In this document: one piece after another, positions 23,536 to 31,866 of the stretch
Numbering within the stretch: the first letter of the stretch is position 1
How the letters are laid out: each line of letters opens with the position of its first letter
NCBI GenBank assembly: GCA_019240115.1
Contig: JAFAYV010000011.1
Coordinates: forward strand, 114,032 to 178,031
Reading direction: 5' to 3'
DNA from: Solirubrobacterales bacterium
GTDB lineage: Bacteria; Actinomycetota; Thermoleophilia; Solirubrobacterales; Solirubrobacteraceae
DNA length: 64,000 nt
The notes under the pieces: generated by a model
What the model saw: the letters and a program-made list of their open reading frames with translations, nothing else
The model's database searches: none
What the model was told of the DNA's origin: nothing
Position numbers and translations under genes: made by a program

Positions 23536-24290
23536 GCCCGCTCCTGCACCCAGACGTGCGCGGGATCCATGTAGGGCATCATCTCGCGTCCCTCGCCGGC
23601 CATCGCCCACAGGTAATACAACGAGTAGCCCGAGGCCGCGACGACGGGATGAAAGCCCGCCCGGATCGCGGCCACGTCGTCGTCGTGGACGACGAACGCC
23701 TCCTCGTGGTCGGCGTCGTCGTAGCGGATCTGCACCCCGAAGCCGCCCGGCGGGTCGACGCGGAAGAGGTAGACCTCCTCGAGATCGGCCTCGCGCGGCG
23801 GGTCGTGGCGATCGTGGCGGTGCGGCGGATACGAGGACCAGTTGCCTGGCGGATTGATCGTCTCGCCGACCAGGAGCCGCCCGGCGGCGTGCTCGGGTCC
23901 GAGGATCGTGCGCACCGTCCGCGACCAGTTGCCCTCGCCGACCTCGGCGATCCGCTGGTCGGCGGGGTGGATGACCCGCGGCGCCAGCGCCTCGTCGACG
24001 GGCGCCGACGCGGCGGTCACGGCGACCTGGGCGGGGCCGTCGACCGCCCGCAGGCGCAGCGCCGTCCCGGCGGGCGCGTACACGGCGTCGCCGGGCGCGT
24101 CGAACACCGATCGGCGTCCGCCGGCGACCCCGAGCTCCGCCTCCCCCGCGACCGCGTCCACCCGCCCGCTCAGCACGACGGCGAGGCGTTCGGGTCCGGC
24201 GTCGAGCTCGAGCGTCTCCTCGCCGTCGAGATCGGCGAGCGAGAGGTCGATGTGGTCGGTCTGGGCTCCGGCTTGCACGAGCGTGCGCAT
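23532..24290 (-). CDS. IolB/KduI-family isomerase, possible uronate isomerase
   Basis: A 252-residue bicupin. The strongest block is LLVGETINPPGNWSSYPPHR followed by HDRHDPPREADLEEVYLFRV, the metal-binding cupin of 5-deoxy-glucuronate isomerase (IolB): paired His, then Glu. A later His in AGFHPVVAASGYSLYYLWAM completes the site. IolB acts on 5-deoxy-glucuronate in inositol breakdown, but no inositol genes are here. The gene lies exactly where a uronate isomerase (UxaC) would be expected. The related KduI has been reported to help hexuronate conversion in E. coli, so I infer that this protein makes fructuronate or tagaturonate. It starts 34 bases after the LacI gene. Confidence 0.85.
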   Translation of the reverse strand: MRTLVQAGAQTDHIDLSLADLDGEETLELDAGPERLAVVLSGRVDAVAGEAELGVAGGRRSVFDAPGDAVYAPAGTALRLRAVDGPAQVAVTAASAPVDEALAPRVIHPADQRIAEVGEGNWSRTVRTILGPEHAAGRLLVGETINPPGNWSSYPPHRHDRHDPPREADLEEVYLFRVDPPGGFGVQIRYDDADHEEAFVVHDDDVAAIRAGFHPVVAASGYSLYYLWAMAGEGREMMPYMDPAHVWVQERA

Positions 24291-24324
24291 ATCGATTGCT
24301 CCTTTGTGTCGGTCTGTCGTCGGG

Positions 24325-25338
24325 TCATGTCGCGCGCGGCGCGGCGGTCGTGGCGCGCCGGATCAGCGTCGCCGGCAGCGTGCGCGCCGCCGGCCGGCGG
24401 GGCCCCGCGGCACTGAGGCCGTCGAGCAGGATCTCGACGGCCGCCTCTCCGGCCCGGAGCGTCGGCAGCGCGACGGTCGTCAGCGCCGGCCTGACCATCG
24501 CGGCCAGGGGGATGTCGTCGAAGCCGATGACGCTGAGCTCCTCGGGCACCGCGATGCGCAGCTCGGCGAGCCGGCGCAGGATGCCGACCGCCACCAGGTC
24601 GTTGTAGGCGAGCACCGCGGTCGCCTCGCTGCGCACGACGGCCTCGGCGATCCGCAGGCCGCTCTCGAACTGGGGGGGCACCGGCCCGAGCGCGACGACC
24701 TCGATCTCGTGCGCCGCGGCCGCGGCGCGCAGGCCCCGCCGGCGCTGCCGATCGGACCACGAGCGGCGCGGGCCCGAGACATAGGCGCAGCGCCGGTGTC
24801 CGAGCTGCGCGAGATGCGAGACCGCCTGGCGCATCCCGTCGGCGCTGTCCACGACGACCGACGGCCGCCCCGCGACGCGCCGGTTCACCAGGACCACGGT
24901 CGGCGAGTGATCGAGCGCGGCCAGTCGCACCGGGGCGAGCCGTGACGAGCCGAGCACGATCCCGTCGACCTGCTTGCGCATCGCGTCGATCAGCGCCTCC
25001 TCCTCGGCCGCGCTCTCCTGCCCGTCGGCGACGAACACCGCGTAGTCGGCGAGACGCGCCCGGGCCTGGGCGCCCTGGAGCACCCCGTGGAAGTACGGGT
25101 TGCCGAGGTCGGGGACGATCAGCCCGACGTTCCCGGTCCGGCCGGTGATGAGGCCGCGGGCCGCCCGGTTGGGCGCGTAGCGCAGCTCCTGGGCCACCGC
25201 GAGCACCCGCGCGCGCGTCGCCTCGGCGACCGCGTCGGGCGAGGTGAACGACCGCGACACGGTGGCCACGGAGACGCCCGCGGCCCGGGCGACGTCGTGG
25301 ATGCTGGAGAGCGCCGAGCGGACGGTCGAGGGCGTGAT
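24325..25338 (-). CDS. LacI-family regulator of the hexuronate operon (start uncertain)
   Basis: About 337 residues. The HTH reads IHDVARAAGVSVATVSRSFT, followed by the LacI hinge (RAARGLITGRTGNVGLIVPD) and a type 1 periplasmic-binding effector domain ending with the VIGFDDIPLAAMVRPALTTV block. No ATG, GTG or TTG occurs in frame between the HTH and a long stretch of shadow upstream. The only start-like codon is ATC at 25338-25336, six bases after a TACAAT -10 box that itself overlaps a LacI-type operator (25347-25360), so the mRNA may be leaderless. A sequence error is the other explanation. It lies between manD and the iolB-like gene and probably represses the cluster until a uronate intermediate binds. 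Confidence 0.85.
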   Translation of the reverse strand: MTPSTVRSALSSIHDVARAAGVSVATVSRSFTSPDAVAEATRARVLAVAQELRYAPNRAARGLITGRTGNVGLIVPDLGNPYFHGVLQGAQARARLADYAVFVADGQESAAEEEALIDAMRKQVDGIVLGSSRLAPVRLAALDHSPTVVLVNRRVAGRPSVVVDSADGMRQAVSHLAQLGHRRCAYVSGPRRSWSDRQRRRGLRAAAAAHEIEVVALGPVPPQFESGLRIAEAVVRSEATAVLAYNDLVAVGILRRLAELRIAVPEELSVIGFDDIPLAAMVRPALTTVALPTLRAGEAAVEILLDGLSAAGPRRPAARTLPATLIRRATTAAPRAT

Positions 25339-25344
25339 CCCGTG

Positions 25345-25360
25345 ATTGTAAAGGTTTTCA
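25345..25360 (-). promoter_or_regulatory. -10 box and LacI-type operator before the lacI-like gene
   Basis: TGTAAAGGTTTTCA (25347-25360 on the plus strand) is a near-palindrome matching the LacI-family operator form TGWAAN-SG-NTTWCA. On the minus strand TACAAT (25350-25345) overlaps it as a -10 box. Binding here would block RNA polymerase and autoregulate lacI and the downstream operon. Confidence 0.6.
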
Positions 25361-25427
25361 CCACGCGATAATCGGTCGCACCCGACCGGGGGGCGATCGC
25401 CGGCCGGGCTCGAGCGGCGACCCCCCG

Positions 25428-26639
25428 TCACCAGTCGTGCATCGTGCCGTCGGTCAGCCGCGCGACCGGCAGCAGCGCCGGGAGGTAGGGATGGCGCTCC
25501 GCCGCCGCCTCGTCGAGCTCGACGCCGAGCCCGGGCACCTCGCCCGGGTGCAGGAGCCCGTCGGCAAACCGATAGGCGTGCGGGAACACCGCGTCGGTCT
25601 CCGGCGTGTGGCGCATGTACTCCTGCAGCCCGAAGTTCGGGATCGCCAGGTCGAGGTGCAGCGCCGCCGCCAGGCACACGGGCGAGAGATCGGTGGCGCC
25701 GTGGCACCCCGAGCGGACCCGGTGCAGCTCGGCGAGGTGCAGGACCCGCCGCAGGTGGGTGATCCCACCCGAGTGCACGACGCTCATGCGGATGAAGTCG
25801 ATCAGCTGCTCGCGGATGAGCTGCTCGCAGTCCCAGATCGAGTTGAGCACCTCGCCGATCGCAATCGGCGTCGTCGTGTGCCGGCGCACCGTGCGCAAAC
25901 TGGCCTGCAGCTCGCCCGGCACCGGGTCCTCGAGCCAGAACAGCTGGTGGGGCTCGAGCGCCCGTCCGAGCTGCGCGGCCTCGATCGGCGTCAGCCGGTG
26001 GTGGACGTCGTGCAGCAGCTCGAGCTCGGGCCCGAAGCGTTCGCGCGCCGCGGCGATCGCCTCGGGGATCGCGCGCAGGTAGCGCCGCGTCGACCACGTC
26101 TCCTCGCGCGGGGCTCGTCCCCCCTCCGCGGGCTCGTAGAACAGCGCGTCGCGACCGACCCCGTAGGTGCTCGGCAGGCCGGGGATGCCGCACTGGACGC
26201 GCACCGCCCGATAGCCGCGGTCGACGTAGCCCTGCACGGCGTCGAGCATCTCGTCGATGGTCTCCCCGTGGGCGTGCCCGTAGACGGTCACGCCGGCCCG
26301 GCAGCGGCCGCCGAGCAGTTGGTAGACCGGAAGCGACGCGACCTTGCCCTTGATGTCCCACAGCGCGGTGTCCACGGCCGCGATCGCCGTCATCGTCACC
26401 GGCCCCCGCCGCCAATAGGCGCCGTTGTACAGATAGCGCCACGTGTCCTCGATCGCGTGCGCGTCGCGCCCGATCAGCATCGGGCAGACGTGCTCGCTCA
26501 GATACGCCGCCACCGACAGCTCCCGCCCGTTCAGCGTGGCGTCGCCCAGCCCGGTCGTCCCGTCCTCGGTGGTGAGCTTGAGCGTGACGAAGTTGCGCCC
26601 GGGACAGGTCACGATCGTCCGCGCCTCGGCGATCCTCAT
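25428..26639 (-). CDS. manD: D-mannonate dehydratase, enolase superfamily
   Basis: A 403-residue enolase-fold dehydratase, the usual length for ManD/Rsp[21 protein letters not shown] and the capping loop with [19 protein letters not shown] are characteristic of this subgroup. [20 protein letters not shown], then [21 protein letters not shown] (metal Asp/His), WLEDPVPGE (Glu), [10 protein letters not shown] (Glu) and [11 protein letters not shown] follow. It dehydrates D-mannonate to 2-keto-3-deoxygluconate, replacing UxuA. The longer reading frame upstream of ATG 26639 is not conserved. The gene precedes lacI in the same direction with a 90-base gap that carries the lacI promoter/operator. 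Confidence 0.9.
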   Translation of the reverse strand: MRIAEARTIVTCPGRNFVTLKLTTEDGTTGLGDATLNGRELSVAAYLSEHVCPMLIGRDAHAIEDTWRYLYNGAYWRRGPVTMTAIAAVDTALWDIKGKVASLPVYQLLGGRCRAGVTVYGHAHGETIDEMLDAVQGYVDRGYRAVRVQCGIPGLPSTYGVGRDALFYEPAEGGRAPREETWSTRRYLRAIPEAIAAARERFGPELELLHDVHHRLTPIEAAQLGRALEPHQLFWLEDPVPGELQASLRTVRRHTTTPIAIGEVLNSIWDCEQLIREQLIDFIRMSVVHSGGITHLRRVLHLAELHRVRSGCHGATDLSPVCLAAALHLDLAIPNFGLQEYMRHTPETDAVFPHAYRFADGLLHPGEVPGLGVELDEAAAERHPYLPALLPVARLTDGTMHDW

Positions 26640-26879
26640 GGGTGCATTCTGGCCCGGGCGCCGAGTCGACGCGCGCTCGTGGCCGGCCTCGGCTGGCCCT
26701 CCCGAGATGCGTTGCAGCCGATCTGGTGGGCTAATGGTGGCGCTATGGGACGCCATCCTCAGGAGGCCGCGCCGTGACCGGCGCGATCGTGTGCATCGCC
26801 AGCGCCCGTCTGCCGCCCCCGGGGCCCCAAGCGCCGCCCGCGGCGCCCCGAAGCAGAGTCGCGCAGGCGGTGATCGCGC

Positions 26880-27140
26880 TCAGGCGAGCGGCTTGCGCCG
26901 CGCGCTCCACCACGCCACCGCGCCCGAGGCGCTGAGGGCGAGGGCGACGACCAGCGGAGCGAGGCCGAGCCCGGCCAGGGCGATCCCGAGCACCGACGGC
27001 CAGCCGCTCGTCAGGACGAACAGGACCCAACCCACCAGCTCCAACGCGCCGGCGACGATCCAGAACCACTTCGCGGGTCGCGTCAGGCCTCGCCGCTCAC
27101 GCTCGAGACCGGGATCGGGAGCCGGCTCGGGGTTGGTCAC
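26880..27140 (-). CDS. Small membrane protein, two predicted helices
   Basis: An 86-residue protein of unknown function. A polar N-terminus with NPEPAPDPGLERERRGLT is followed by two hydrophobic stretches (about 26-46 and 49-73) and a short basic tail ending WWSARRKPLA. The composition is typical of a real integral protein rather than a shadow frame. GTG 27140 is the only reasonable start. It diverges from the metallo-beta-lactamase remnant and has no functional partner nearby. The 240 bases between it and manD hold no recognisable gene. Confidence 0.6.
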   Translation of the reverse strand: MTNPEPAPDPGLERERRGLTRPAKWFWIVAGALELVGWVLFVLTSGWPSVLGIALAGLGLAPLVVALALSASGAVAWWSARRKPLA

Positions 27141-27267
27141 TGTGTCGCCGTGTCGCGGGAGGCCTCGCCGGCCGCCACGTCGGGATCCGTCGAGAACGGG
27201 CAGAGGGGGTGAACGTGATCCATGCCGGTGCAGCTACCCGGCGCGCAGACGTCAAACGAAAAGCTCG

Positions 27268-27453
27268 ATGGCCCACGCGCATCCTGATCACCTCGGCGCG
27301 GCCGAACGGATTCACCGGGAGACCGACGTCACCGTGCACGTGCATGCGCCGGAGATGCCCCGCGCCCGCGGCGAGGCGAAGGGGGCGTCCCCGTTCACGC
27401 TGGTGCCGAGCCTGCTGCCGACGATGTGGGAGGCCGCCCGCTCAGCGGCCTGA
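27268..27453 (+). pseudogene. Metallo-beta-lactamase-fold hydrolase fragment
   Basis: About 62 codons beginning MAHAHPDHLGAAERIHRETD carry the HxHxDH zinc motif, then VTVHVHAPEMPRARGEAKGA and SPFTLVPSLLPTMWEA, which match the corresponding stretch of hydrolases with this fold. The N-terminal strands and the second metal half (GHTxGH) are missing on either side, and the frame stops at 27453. It is a truncated remnant. The remaining bases of the gap between 27141 and 27543 show nothing else. Confidence 0.65.
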
Positions 27454-27543
27454 CGACCCTCCGGGGTCGACGAGCGCCACGGCGTGCTCAAGGTGCTGTA
27501 CTCCCTGAGCTGGGGGTCCTATCCGCTTGCCGCGTCACATCGC

Positions 27544-28386
27544 ATGGAGATAGCCCTCGCCCTGGTCTCGGCGCTGCTGTTCGCGCTGGGCAGCGTGCTG
27601 GCGCAGCGGGCGGCGCTGGGCGAGGCGCGAGCGGGGCCGAGCTCGAGCCTGCTGCTGCGGATGGCCCGGCGCCCCCTCTGGCTGGCCGGAACCGCCGCCG
27701 ACGCGCTCGGCTTCGTGGCCCAGGCCGGCGCGCTCGGCGCCGGGCGGCTCGCCGTCGTGCAGCCGCTGCTCGTGACCGCGGTCGTGTTCGCCCTGCCGCT
27801 CGGCGTGTGGCTGACCGAGCAGCGGCTGCATCGCAATGAGGTGGTCGCGGCGGCGCTCGTGGTGATCGCGCTCGGCGGCTTCCTGCTCATCGCGACCCCC
27901 TCGGGCGGGCGTGGGGACGCTCCCGTCTCGGCCTGGCTGATCGCGATCCTCGCCTGCGCCGTGGCCTGCGCGCCGCTGGCGGCACTCGGCCGGGCCGGTC
28001 CGGCGCGCCGCCGCGCGGCGCTGCTCGGCACGAGCACGGGGATCCTGTTCGCGCTCTCGGCCGCGCTGACCAAGGCCGTCGTCGACCGGCTCGGCGGGGG
28101 CGTGCTGCACGTCGTGGCCGGATGGGAGCTCTACGCGCTCATCCTCGTCGGCTACGTGTCGATGACGCTCAACCAGCTCGCGCTCGCCACCGGCGCGCTC
28201 GCGGCCGCGGTGGCGACGAGCACCGCGCTGGACCCGATCGTCAGCGTCATCCTCGGCCTCACCGTGTTCGACGAGGCGCTGCACGCGTCGGGGCCGCGGG
28301 CGGCAGGCACCGTCGGCTGCCTCGTCGCGGCGCTCGGCGGCATGGTCGTACTCGCCCGCCAGCAGTCCGACTCGGTGGCCGCGTAG
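27544..28386 (+). CDS. EamA/DMT-family transporter
   Basis: A 280-residue inner-membrane protein with about ten hydrophobic helices in two five-helix halves, as in EamA drug/metabolite transporters. Conserved-looking segments are LALVSALLFALGSVLAQRAA at the start, VVQPLLVTAVVFALPLGVWL, and LALATGALAAAVATSTALDP with PIVSVILGLTVFDE in the second half. The substrate cannot be read from sequence. ATG 27544 is chosen because the frame upstream is polar and non-conserved. It ends 15 bases before the LysRS-MprF gene, in the same direction. Confidence 0.85.
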   Translation: MEIALALVSALLFALGSVLAQRAALGEARAGPSSSLLLRMARRPLWLAGTAADALGFVAQAGALGAGRLAVVQPLLVTAVVFALPLGVWLTEQRLHRNEVVAAALVVIALGGFLLIATPSGGRGDAPVSAWLIAILACAVACAPLAALGRAGPARRRAALLGTSTGILFALSAALTKAVVDRLGGGVLHVVAGWELYALILVGYVSMTLNQLALATGALAAAVATSTALDPIVSVILGLTVFDEALHASGPRAAGTVGCLVAALGGMVVLARQQSDSVAA

Positions 28387-28401
28387 CGTTCGGGCCCGAC
28401 G

Positions 28402-31400
28402 ATGAGCGCGGGCGCGAAGAACAGCCGGGACGGAATGGCCGAGCCGCGGGACTTCCAGAGCGAGGTCCGCGACCGCCGGCTGGCCAAGCTGCGAACGCTG
28501 CGCGAGCGCGGCGTCGACCCGTACCCGTTCCGCTTCGACCGCACCGCGACCGCCGCCGCCCTGCGGGCGCGGTACGGCGGGCTGGCCGCCGGCGATGACA
28601 CCGGGCGACGGGTCGCGCTCGCGGGCCGCATGCTCGGCGAGCGCCGTCACGGCGGGCTCGTGTTCGCCGATCTGCGCGACGAGACCGGCGCGATCCAGCT
28701 GATGGCGACCCGGGACGCGCTCGGCGAGACGAGCCTGCGCGACTTCGCCGACCTCGACCTCGGCGACTGGATCGGGGTGGAGGGGACGGTCGTCGTCTCG
28801 GATCGCGGCGAGCTGTCGGTGCGCCTGGAATCGTTCGCGCTGCTGGCCAAGAGCCTGCGGGCGCTGCCGAGCATCCGCCATGGGCTCGTCGATCCCGAGG
28901 CGCGCTACCGCCAGCGCCACCTCGACCTGACGCTGCACGAGTCGACCCGCCGGACGTTTGAGATCCGCTGCGCGGTGATCGCCGCGACCCGCCGCGTGCT
29001 GACCGAGCGCGGCTTTCGCGAGGTCGAGACGCCCGTCCTGCTCGGCCAGGCCGGCGGCGCCCCGTCGCGCCCGTTCATCACCCACCACAACGCGCTCGAC
29101 ATCGACATGACGCTGCGCATCGCGCTCGAGCTCCCGCTCAAGCGGCTGATCGTCGGCGGCCTGGACCGCGTGTTCGAGATCGGGCGCGTGTTTCGCAACG
29201 AGGGCCTCGACGCCCGCCACAACCCCGAGTTCACGCTGCTCGAGGCCTACCAGGCCTTCGGCGACTACCACGACATGATGGAGCTGACGGAGGCGATCGT
29301 CGCCGCGGCGGCGCGCGCCGCGACCGGCGGCACGAGGGTGACGATCGCCGGCCGGCCGGTCGATCTGGCGCCGCCCTGGCGCCGGGTGACGATGGCCGAT
29401 CTGATCGAGGCCAACGCCGGCGTGCGGATGCATCCCGACATGCCGGTGGCGCGGGCTCGGCAGATCGCCGACGCGCTGCGTATCGAGTGGCTCGACGCGT
29501 GGGGCTCGGGCAGGCTGATGAGCGAGGTCTACGACGCCACCTCCGAGCACACGCTGATCGAGCCGACCTTCGTCCTGGACCATCCGCGCGAGGTCTCGCC
29601 GCTCGCCCGCGCGCACCGCGACGACCCGGCGCTGACCGAGCGCTTCGAGCTCGTCGTCGCCGGTCGCGAGCTCGCCAACGCGTACTCCGAGCTGAACGAT
29701 CCGGTGGACCAGGCCGAGCGCTTCGCCGCGCAGGCGCGGCTGAGGGCCGGCGGCGACGCCGAGACCGAACCGGTCGACGAGGACTTCGTGCGCGCCCTGG
29801 AGTACGGGCTGCCCCCGACGGGCGGACTGGGGATCGGCCTCGACCGCCTCGTGATGCTGATCGCCGGCGAGACGGCGATCCGCGACGTCATCCTCTTCCC
29901 CGCGCTGCGTCCCGAGGGCCACGACGACGCGGCGGCGTCGATCAGCTCCGGGTCGCCGTCGGGAGCGGACTTCGGCGGCGCGGGCGTGGGCGCTTCCGGC
30001 GGAGGGGGCGCGGTCGCTCCCGGCGGCGCGGGCGTGGGCCCTCCCGGCGGCGGGGGCGCGGTCGCTCCCGGCGGCGCGGGCGTGGGTGCTCCCGGCGGCG
30101 CGGCCAGCGGGTCCGACGGTGCGCGCGCGCCGGTCGTCGCCACGCCGCGGCGCCGGCCTCGCTCGACGCGGTGGCTGGCGTGGGCGAGCGTCGTGACCGC
30201 GATCTTCTCGATCCTGCCCACCGCGACGTCGCTGCGCTTCTCGGTCGCCCGGTTCAGCTTCGTCTCGCAGGCCACGCGGCTGGCGGGCACGACGGCGTCG
30301 GTCCTCATCGGCCTCGGGCTGATCGCGATGGCGCGGGGGCTGAGCCGCGGCAAGCGGCGCGCGTGGGCGATCGCCACCGCGCTGTTCGCCGCCGCATCGG
30401 TCGTGCATCTGCTCCGCGGGCCCGACCCGCTCGCGGTGCTGCTGTCGGCGGCGATGCTGCTGGCGCTCATCTGGTTCAGGCGCGACTTCCGTGCCCAGTC
30501 GGACCGCGGATCGCTGCCCCAGGCGCTCGCGTTCGTCCCGGCGTACCTGCTCGGGGTCTTCGCCTTCACCGCGATCACGCTGCTGGCGGCGACCGGCCGC
30601 ATCACGCCGGGGCTGTCCTTCGGCGGCATCGTGCGGACCGCGTACCCGGGGCTGATCGGTGACACCGGCCCCTACCGCTTCCACCACCACCCCCACTTTC
30701 ATGCCTTCGTCCACGACTCCCTGCTCGTGCTCGGGATCGTCGGCGCGCTGATGTTCCTCTACCTGGTGCTGCGGACCTTCGTCCAGTCCGAGCCCCCGAG
30801 CGCCGAGCGCCGCCAGCGCGCTCGCGACATCGTCCGCGCCTGGGGCGACGACAGCCTCGACTACTTCGCCCTGCGCCGCGACAAGAACTACTACTTCTCC
30901 GCGGACGGACGCTCGCTCATCGCCTACGTGTACGTGCGCGGGACGGCGATGGTCGCGGGCGACCCGATCGGTCCGCCGCAGGACACCGCGCGCACCGTCG
31001 ACGAGTTCCTCGCCGTCTGCGCCGACCATGGCTGGCGCGTCGGCTTCTTCGCGGTGCGCGAGGCCGACGCCGCGATCTACCGCGCCCGCGGCATGCACGC
31101 GATCTACCTCGGCGACGAGGCGATCCTGCACTGCCGCGACTTCCGGCTCGAGCGCCCGGAGATGAAGGCGGTCCGGACGGCGGTGCGGCGCATCGGCCGC
31201 GACCACCGCTTCGAGCTGCTCGCCGAGACCGAGGCCGGTCCCGAGCTCGTCTCCGAGCTCAACGAGATCAGCGCCGAGTGGCGGCGCGGCGCGGCCGAGC
31301 GCGGCTTCACGATGGAGCTCGGCCGGGATGTCGAGGGTCGCGAGCCCGACTTCGTGATCGCGCTCGCCCGGGAGCGCAGCGGCCGCGTCGCGGGGTTCTT

Positions 31401-31842
31401 GCGCTTCGTGCCGATCTACGGCGACCGGCCCGGATACTCGCTCGACCTGATGCGACGGCGACCGGACTCGGCCAACGGCCTGACCGAGTACCTCATCGCG
31501 CGCGCCGCGATCGCGCTCGGGGCGCGCGGCTTCGAGCGCCTGTCGCTGAACTTCGCCGCCTGGGGCCGGCTGCTCGACAGCGCCGAGCATGCCGGGCTCT
31601 CGGGACGCCTGCAGCGGCTGATGGCCAAGGGTCTGAACCCGTTCTTCCAGATCCAGTCGCTGCGCGACTTCAACCAGAAGTTCGACCCCGAGTGGGTCCC
31701 GCGCTCGATCGTCATCGACGACCTCTCCGACCTGCCCCGGGTCGCGCTGCTCTACGCCGCGGTCGAGGGCTTCCTCGAGCTGCCCCTGATCGGCTCGGTG
31801 CTCGAGCCTCCCGTCCGCCAGCGCGTCGACGAGACGACCTGA
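28402..31842 (+). CDS. Lysyl-tRNA synthetase fused to MprF-like lysyl-phosphatidylglycerol synthase
   Basis: An 1146-residue bifunctional protein. Residues 1-505 are a class II LysRS: anticodon-binding OB fold (VALAGRMLGERRHGGLVFAD), motif 2 FEIGRVFRNEGLDARHNPEF (258-277) and motif 3 TGGLGIGLDRLVMLI (473-487). A flexible linker (521-570) of three 16-residue GGAGVG...GGAVAP repeats follows. About 590-800 contains membrane helices, and the remainder is the DUF2156 aminoacyl-transferase (DYFALRRDKNYYFS, GFLRFVPIYGDRPGYSLDLM, GFERLSLNFAAWGRLL). The protein would charge tRNA with lysine and pass it to phosphatidylglycerol, lowering membrane charge and giving cationic peptide resistance. Mycobacterial LysX has the same two parts in the opposite order. 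Whether it is the cell's housekeeping LysRS is unknown. An ATG at 28435 is an alternative start. Confidence 0.9.
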   Translation: MSAGAKNSRDGMAEPRDFQSEVRDRRLAKLRTLRERGVDPYPFRFDRTATAAALRARYGGLAAGDDTGRRVALAGRMLGERRHGGLVFADLRDETGAIQLMATRDALGETSLRDFADLDLGDWIGVEGTVVVSDRGELSVRLESFALLAKSLRALPSIRHGLVDPEARYRQRHLDLTLHESTRRTFEIRCAVIAATRRVLTERGFREVETPVLLGQAGGAPSRPFITHHNALDIDMTLRIALELPLKRLIVGGLDRVFEIGRVFRNEGLDARHNPEFTLLEAYQAFGDYHDMMELTEAIVAAAARAATGGTRVTIAGRPVDLAPPWRRVTMADLIEANAGVRMHPDMPVARARQIADALRIEWLDAWGSGRLMSEVYDATSEHTLIEPTFVLDHPREVSPLARAHRDDPALTERFELVVAGRELANAYSELNDPVDQAERFAAQARLRAGGDAETEPVDEDFVRALEYGLPPTGGLGIGLDRLVMLIAGETAIRDVILFPALRPEGHDDAAASISSGSPSGADFGGAGVGASGGGGAVAPGGAGVGPPGGGGAVAPGGAGVGAPGGAASGSDGARAPVVATPRRRPRSTRWLAWASVVTAIFSILPTATSLRFSVARFSFVSQATRLAGTTASVLIGLGLIAMARGLSRGKRRAWAIATALFAAASVVHLLRGPDPLAVLLSAAMLLALIWFRRDFRAQSDRGSLPQALAFVPAYLLGVFAFTAITLLAATGRITPGLSFGGIVRTAYPGLIGDTGPYRFHHHPHFHAFVHDSLLVLGIVGALMFLYLVLRTFVQSEPPSAERRQRARDIVRAWGDDSLDYFALRRDKNYYFSADGRSLIAYVYVRGTAMVAGDPIGPPQDTARTVDEFLAVCADHGWRVGFFAVREADAAIYRARGMHAIYLGDEAILHCRDFRLERPEMKAVRTAVRRIGRDHRFELLAETEAGPELVSELNEISAEWRRGAAERGFTMELGRDVEGREPDFVIALARERSGRVAGFLRFVPIYGDRPGYSLDLMRRRPDSANGLTEYLIARAAIALGARGFERLSLNFAAWGRLLDSAEHAGLSGRLQRLMAKGLNPFFQIQSLRDFNQKFDPEWVPRSIVIDDLSDLPRVALLYAAVEGFLELPLIGSVLEPPVRQRVDETT

Positions 31843-31866
31843 CCGGTGCAGGCCCGGCGGGGGACG

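Noticed and set aside
26752..26880. Short plus-strand frames with an AGGAGG just after 26760.
   Set aside because: The frame after the SD-like sequence is proline/arginine-rich, without conservation, and crosses the end of the small membrane protein gene.
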